From NCBI RefSeq assembly GCF_048128805.1, contig NC_136006.1, positions 1,319,783-1,383,782 of the forward strand: a stretch of 64,000 nt of DNA. The letters run 5' to 3'. This document shows, piece by piece, positions 24,979 to 33,200 of this stretch. This DNA comes from Centroberyx gerrardi. Its lineage: Eukaryota; Chordata; Actinopteri; Beryciformes; Berycidae. Made by a program: the position numbers and the translations under genes. Below the pieces are notes generated by a model, which saw nothing but the letters and a program-made list of their open reading frames with translations, was not told the DNA's origin and made no database searches. The first letter of the stretch is position 1. Every line of letters begins with the position of its first letter.

Positions 24979-26647
24979 CAGAGAAGACTAGAAAGAGAGA
25001 GAGAGAGCAAGAGAGAGATTTACCTGATGGATCTATACCTTGTGCTGTTTTGGGAGAGCAGCTATGTGGAGAAATGAGCGAGGAAAAGGGGGCGTTTTTA
25101 TATTTTACATTTTAGAGTTGTAGCACAGATCCTCGCAGTCGAGAAAAACAGCGATGGGTCAAGTGTCGGGCGGAGGTGCCGGACCGAGGAAGCAGCACAA
25201 AATAGCTAAAATGGGACGAAACCAGAACAGACTGGGCAGCGTCGGCTGTGTTTTGGGGCTCTCGACACATTTGAAATCAACGGCTGTCCCTGCGTGTGGT
25301 TTCCCCCGTTTGATCAACTAGGCTCTATTTTAAATGACGAAAGGCAAAAATAAGAAAAATAAAAAAATCAGCAAGGACATGTCCACACACCCTGTACCGT
25401 GTGGACGGGGCTCTCTACCGGAGACAGAGATGATTTTGGTGCCGATCTTCTGGTCACACACACACGGGGTAAGAAGAGCGGCGGGACAAACTCCATCCAG
25501 AGACATTTAAAACACTCCAGCGTGTTTCAGCAGTGGCCTTCATCAGGGAGCTTGTTTGGTTTTTCTTCTGAATATGAATGCCAGTGCCGCAACATGCTGG
25601 AGTGTTGGAAGTAGGGACGTTCACGAAAAAAAATCGCTGATCGATTTATTGTTTGTTGTGTATCGCGTCCTTTAAAAGCTGCGTCTGAGTGTTGAATCTG
25701 TCTGAAAAGCAGAACTGCTTCTCTTTGCTCTTCTACGGAGACGCTGGTTGCTCAGATGTAAACTTTACTTTTTTCACTCTTAAAGCTTGTTTGGGGATGT
25801 ACATTTTTTTCTGAACTGGCATTAAAAACATCTTGAAAAGTTTTAAATGTAACTTACAGAAACCTGTAGTCATCCTGTTTATGTTTTTTTGCACTTTTGT
25901 TTTGTTTTAGTTTTTAGTTAGATTTTTTTCAGTCATAATTGTCTCTACTCATATTTTGCTCAAAATACCTTGATATCAAACTGTGAACACAGGATTGTGT
26001 ATTGAACTGAACCGCTGCTGAATGTACGGCTGCTAGTTAGCGGTCTTTCTTGTTTTCTCCTGTTTTTTATTCTTATGTACAGTCACTACACTGGAGAACA
26101 TTATTCAGACAGTCCTAGGATGAGAAAATAACCGCTGTTACTATATATACTGTATATTTAATATACTGTATATTTAATGGTTATGACACCGCGATAACCG
26201 ATGTATCGTCTGCCATCACTGATGTTCTATTTTCCCCAAAAGGAGAATAGTAAATTGTTTTATTCATGTTGCTGACTGAGTTAAAGTGGATGCACTTTTG
26301 AACTTGAACTTTATTTGAGATGCATTTGACTTTCCTTTGACTCTCCTTACAGTTTCTATAAGCTAAACCAACATTTTATTATTTTGTTAGTCAAATGTCT
26401 TGTAACTGATATGATAAATTCATTTTTAAGCAACTGAAGCATATAACAGAACTGTTTTTAAAGTTTCCATCTTTTTAATAATTGTCGAGATAATTTTGGT
26501 CAAGATAATCGTACTATTAAATTTTCACATCTGCACAGTCCTAGACAGTACACATGCTTTGGTAACCATTGGCCATAACAGCCTTTTAATAAGTGATAAT
26601 GTGATAATACCCCATAATCTCTCTGTACAGCCATTATGGAGACCAGG

Positions 26648-26688
<41 letters not shown>

Positions 26689-27200
26689 TCTCACCCGGAC
26701 AGGAGAGACGAAGTGCCGGTGATGGAGGAACAGTCTGAACCATCTGAGGAAAACAGAAGAAAACAAAAATGAAAACACTCCAATAAACAGCTGACTGAAG
26801 GCAGATCATATGCAAGTGTGTGTGTGTGTGTGTGTGTCTGTGTGTGTGTATAATATGAATTTTGTGTGAGCACTGTATGCCTGTGTATGATTTTTGTGTG
26901 CATATGAACTGTGTGTTTTGTTTTTGATGTATGTGCATGAATTTTGTGTGCATGCGTGTGTGTGTACATTTTGTCTGTATATGAATTGTGTATGTGGAGG
27001 CTTTATGAATATATGAATTATGTGTGGATACATGAATTGTCTGTTTATATGATTTGTGTACGAATTTTGCATGTATAAAGATTGTGTGTGTGTGTGTGTG
27101 TGTGTGTTATATCTTACCATCGTCACTGCAGGCATTCTCCAGCTCATCAGGAAACTCCTCCTCGTCTCCATCCACCTGCATGGCTACACACTCCTGGCTG

Positions 27201-27256
<56 letters not shown>

Positions 27257-30200
27257 TCATTTGTTACATTCAATTTACCAGACAGTTGTAAATTCCCTCA
27301 CTGAAAGGTGCTGAAACTGCAGACTTGTAGCTCAAAAGCTTAATTACAGGAATTGAGAAATAAATTAAATCACTCATGCATTTGTGACATTTTACAACAC
27401 ATTTACAACAGTTTGGCCATGAAGTCCTGAAAGGTTTTCAAAACAACGAAACACAATCTTCTGTCATTTTGTTTGATCTGTTTTAAAAGGAAAATGCATC
27501 ATATCTCTCTCCTGGTTCCAGACTCCTGAGTCTCGTCCCTCCAGTCTTCAGGTTTAGTGGAGTGATTCAGAGAGTCTGGTGATTCCCTCGTCAGCGGCTT
27601 GTTCTCGCTCCGAGAAACAATCGAGCCAATCAGAGCCTTTGTGGGCGGGACTAAAGTCTGAACCGTTCGTGCGACGGTTTGTCATTGGCCTTTCGGCAGA
27701 ATAGATTTGTTGAAATGAAATGAAAAAACAGATTGTCTTTGCAAAGACGATATATTTGTCCAAATGGACGACATTCTTCAGTCAGTTGGTAAATGTCTGC
27801 TAACCCTGTAGAGGCTGATTGGAGCATCATGTGACTGAAGTGATGTCAGAGCGGCCGGATGTGACACTAGTCGCTAGTGATCGGTTCAGATACGTCAGTC
27901 ACTAGTGATTGGTTCAGATACGATCGGTTCAGATACGTCAGTCACTAGTGATCGGTTCAGATACGTCGGTCGCTAGTGATCGGTCACTAGTGATCGGTTC
28001 AGATACGTCGGTCGCTAGTGATCGGTCACTAGTGATCGGTTCAGATACGTCGGTCGCTAGTGATCGGTCACTAGTGATCGGTTCAGATACGTCGGTCGCT
28101 AGTGATCGGTCACTAGTGATCGGTTCAGATACGTCGGTCGCTAGTGATCGGTCACTAGTGATCGGTTCAGATACGTCGGTCGCTAGTGATCGGTCACTAG
28201 TGATCGGTTCAGATACGTCGGTCGCTAGTGATCGGTTCAGATACGTCGGTCGCTAGTGATCGGTTCAGATACGTCGGTCGCTAGTGATCGGTTCAGATAC
28301 GTCGGTCACTAGTGATCGGTTCAGATACGTCGGTCACTAGTGATTGGTTCAGGGAAAATCAACCCCCCCAACACAGAAAACAACTAACGAGGAGGAAATC
28401 TCAGCTGGATGAAGGAGTGGAACCAGATGGATTCAGTCTGAAGATCAGACTACAGTGTTCATTAAAAGCAATGCACTGACTCAGAGGTTTAGCTCTCAGA
28501 ACTACGGGACGTGAAAAAGTAAAACTGGTGCCTCCCTGCACTGAGAAGCAGTTCGCCAGCACTCACCCAGAGAGCTGAGTCTCTACAGCTAAATGCTCCT
28601 TTGAGGGCGAGGGTGAGGAAGAGGAGGGGGAGGAGGACGAAGATGGCGAAGAGGCGGGCTGTCCCTGCTTGGTCAGGTGGATGGCAGAGATCCGATTGGT
28701 TACAGAGCCTACCGAGGCTCCTGCAGGTCCGGAGGTCACGTCTGAGAGCAGAAAAACATCATATATGTCATACGTGGGCAGAACTTCAGTTTTCTGACTG
28801 GTTGCTCAGGTGATGCTGATGCTGACTTTCAGACACTTCACCATTGAAGCGTAGCGTTAAGGGGATGATACAAATTTTAGGGCAAATTTGGGGCAACAAA
28901 TGCAGACAAATCACTGAAAACAATGTAGAGGTTTGAAACCTAGCCAAGCTTAATCAGAGAGCAAGTTTTGCTGATAAGGTTTCAACATCAACCAATCAGA
29001 AACAGGAAAATTGATTAGACCAATTTTCAGTCCAAAACATTTTCATAATAGTAGCGGTGCAAGGTGCCGGACTACAACTGCTACTAAATAGTAAACACCA
29101 CTAGGAAATAATAGCTGTGACTCTTTTTATACATTTACATTACATTTTATACTTTTTATACATTTAATCTAGCCAGCTAGCTACCAGTGCCAAGTCGCTC
29201 AAACTCATTGCCCCAAATAGTTTTGATGTCTTTACTATTATTCTAAAATGTGGAAAATAGTAAAAATAAAGAAAAATGCATGTGTCCACACTTTTGACAG
29301 GTTTTGACCCTCCATTACCTCCCTGATTACGCTCATTTCAGCATTCATTTTGTCGGAGTCGGTGTCACATTTTTCCAGCGGGAGGATCTCTGTATTTGGA
29401 ATGAAAATCTTCTAATGTTGCCTAGCAAAGTAAAATATTGCTTTTCGTTACCTTGGGCAGCGTCCGTCTCTGTGGGCTGCTGTTCCTGAGTGGCACTAGC
29501 ACCGGCACCGGGCGTGGCTGGCTGGGGACAGGAAGTCGGAGAGGCACCGGCTGCTGGATGACCGGTTCTTCTGGATGGTGATTGGCTGTCTGGATCCTGG
29601 TTGTTGTCGCCAACAGACTTGCTGTTTGCCGTCGGGCTGCTTCTTACTGCCGACTGACTGCTTTCTGTTGTACTTGTTGACTGAATCTTCACCGGCGCTG
29701 CAGCACCGCCTCCTCTCGTTGCTTTTGATTGGCTGATTTTCGCTGTTGCTGATGTGTTGTTGTCCCTCATTGCTGTCTGAGCGCTCCCTCTTGTTGTTGT
29801 TTTCATTTCTGCTTCTGTAGTTGTTCTGATTTCCACTCTTGTGTTGTCAAGGCTGGAGGCGTCGCTGGTCTCCGAGGTTTCCTCTCCCAACGCCGCCCCC
29901 TGGTGGTCGGAGGCAATAAGGCAAAGAGGAGACGCTAGTGGCGAGGAGGAGTGGAGTGTAGCTTCAGGCTAGGAGGAGAAAACAAGGAGGGGTCAGACCG
30001 CTAGGAGGAGGAAACAAGGAGGGGTCAGACCGCTAGGAGGAGGAAACAAGGAGGGGTCAGACCGCTAGGAGGAAACAAGGAGGGGTCAGACCGCTAGGAG
30101 GAAACAAGGAGGGGTCAGACCGCTAGGAGGAGGAAACAAGGAGGGGTCAGACCGCTAGGAGGAGGAAACAAGGAGGGGTCAGGCCGCTAGGAGGAAACAA

Positions 30201-33200
30201 GGAGGGGTCAGGCCGCTAAGAGGAGGAAACAAGGAGAGGTCAGACTGCTAGGAGGAGGAAACAAGGAGGGGTCAGACCGCTAGGAGGAGGAAACAAGGAG
30301 GGGTCAGGCCGGTAGGAGGAGGAAACAAGGAGGGGTCAGACCGCTAGGAGGAGGAAACAAGGAGGGGTCAGACCGCTAGGAGGAGGAAACAAGGAGGGGT
30401 CAGGCTGCTAGGAGGAGGAAACAAGGAGGGGTCAGGCCGCTAGGAGGAGGAAACAAGGAGGGGTCAGGCCGCTAGGAGGAGGAAACAAGGAGGGGTCAGG
30501 CCGCTAGGAGGAGGAAACAAGGAGGGGTCAGGCCGCTAGGAGGAGGAAACAAGGAGGGGTCAGGCCGCTAGGAGGAGGAAACAAGGAGGGGTCAGGCTGC
30601 TAGGAGGAGGAAACAGATGTAAGGTAATGTAATCACCAGTGTAATCAGGGTAATATGTGTAATTACTGGTGAACACATATTGAATTTGTAACGCTGCATG
30701 ATTCATTATTTTGCTAGGGCCGTGATCAAACTTAATCCATACTGAATTTATTTTGCTGCAAACAATACGCAAGAGATGAAAGTGATATAGTCGAGGTTAT
30801 CAATTGTAGTATTATAACAAATATTCATTCCAACTTTGATTCACTGACAAAATGTTTTCATCATGAAAACGTCATGGAGCAAAGCATGGGGTAAAACAAC
30901 ATTCGGTTAAGTTTCCGCATACATTATCAGCGTTTCAGTAGAATAAATCCAAACATGCAGCATCTGAAACAGCATGATGCAGCAGTAACATTTGAAATCA
31001 ATGAACATCCATCAGAAAACAACACATTTAATGCATTAAAGCAGAACTCTGTCCATTTTTGACCCGGTACCCCTTTCCCCATCATCTTCCATCATACCGT
31101 TCGATTCTGACCGAAATCTCGTCAGTTGCTTCAGTAAAGAGTCACTCGCGTCTCGTCTGGCCTGCCTGGGTGTGGCAACAGACGCTACAACAATCAACCC
31201 CAAAAGCAGCCAAAGGATGTCTTGCTCTCCATCGAGACATGTATATCTAATTCTCCATTTACCACCTGACAACGTTCAATATTTATTTTGTTCCACCCTG
31301 TTGAACGCAGACAGAGCGGCGGCCGGCTGACTAACAGTAAACAACAAAGTGCTGAAGCAACACCCAAAGCAGCATCAAAACTGTAAAGGCAGAAGGCAGG
31401 CGTGAATTTAGTTTTTAATATAAGTCACTCGGTCTGTCCCAAAAATGTAACAAAAACTTTAGGCTACTGTGCACGTGCCACTGTGGGACACCGTACAGAC
31501 GTGTGTGTCAGAGCGACGGGCAGCCATGTTGTCCACTGCTGCTGCTTTTACGCTTCAGTATTTTTTGTAATTTCCTGCGTGTGTGAAGTGTGAAATTACT
31601 ATTTTGACTTGTGGGTGTCTCTATAGGCCTACACAGTAAAGACACCCACTCACTTTAAACTCACTAGCATTGACACAAAGTCCCTACATACACACAGTCC
31701 CTAATACTATAGGAATATTATAGTGATTTTTTCGCTCCGTTTTTAGGCCGTATTTTAGCCTAGCCTATCTTTTTTTTCTCTGGGTCTTGTCAGCTCTGTG
31801 CCTTTAAATGAATATATCATAAAGTAACCTGTTTATTGTGTCAGATGTTCAGTTTCCTGATTGAAGCCACAGACTGAAACGAAAAAACGTGACGTGACCA
31901 CCGCGGCTTCTCAAAGCACCAAGCTGGCCGCAGCTCATCACAAATGACGTGCTTGTTTACCCACGATCCATTACTGAGCGAGCGGTCACTGTGTTGAAAG
32001 ACAAGCTGCGGGTCTGTTGGGGTTTCATTATTGGAGCGTCCGTTGAGCCTGTAGGTCTGGACTGGAGAGCCGCACCCTGCCAAGCAAGTAAACAGGCTTT
32101 AAGTAGCTCTATAGTGAAGCCACTGGCAGGATTTTGGTCAGAATTGATCAGTATGGAAACAGATTGGACAATAGAGTCCAGGTGGAAATGGCTGGAGCTC
32201 TGCTTTAAGTGTGATCCCGGCCTAACATGCCTTGTTTGGCAAAATGTTGCCCTTTAACTACCTGGTCTTCAGCGCCTCCACTGCTGCTGCGGCCGACAGT
32301 CAGGGAAACATCGATACTCGCCGTCGACTTGTTCGTTTGCTGCAGAGCTGCTCGTCCTCTGGCGGGCGGGTCCGGAGGACGACCTGACACCGGAGGCTCC
32401 GATCCCAACATCGCGTCGACACCGGCACCCCGAGGTCCGTTAGTCACAGTACGGTTTTCAGGCTGAGAGGTTTGGAGCGACGGCGAGCCCTCCATCAGTC
32501 TCCGCACAGCGGCCGTAGACGGGACGTCAGATCTGACCCGGCGCTCCCTCTCCGGCTCCTCGGCGGGGGCGGCCGTTGGCTGTCCGCTGCCCAGCTTCCT
32601 CTTCACTTCCACCTCCTCTCTCTTCCCCACAGCACTGCCCCCTCCGTTCTCTACCGGCCTGCAGCCGGCCTGCTCTACACCCGCTGCCGCCGCCCGCTCT
32701 GGGGTTTGAATCCCACCAACTTGTTGTACCTGGCTTCGAGTCCCATCCCGTTGCTTTGAAACGGAGCGAGGCACAGCGGTGAATCGGCTCTGGGTGGCGC
32801 CGTTGTCATTTCCGTCCCTGTTCTCCCGTACTTCGACCACATGCGGAGCTGTTGTTTTCTGCTTAAGAAGGGAGGAGGAGGAGCCAGCGTTAGAGGAGAA
32901 AGGTTTGGCTGAGTCCCTGCTCCTGGCTTGCTCTTGGGGACTCCGGCTGGAAGGCACTTTAGTAGCCGCTGCGGGCTTGGCGGGCGCAGTGAGAGAGGTG
33001 GGGGTGGGACCGTCTGCCTTGGAGCCGGCCCGCATCTTCCCACTTCCCCAGGGAGAGGACTGGTTGGTGGGCATGGCGACCGCAGAAGGTGGGGCTGCTT
33101 CTGAAGGGCTGAGGGTAGGGGTGGGAGTCTTGGGTGGAGAGGGGCAGGTAGGGTACGAAGTAACAGTCGAGAAAGCACCAGACGTGGAAATACCAGCCTG

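Noticed and set aside
25508..25612. Small inverted-repeat element (AACACTCCAGCGTGTTT ... AACATGCTGGAGTGTT)
   Set aside because: Only one short imperfect pair; no target duplication or second copy in the window, so not listed as an element.
27909..28256. Repetitive 115-codon ORF ([14 protein letters not shown] units)
   Set aside because: Made entirely of the 42-bp intronic satellite.
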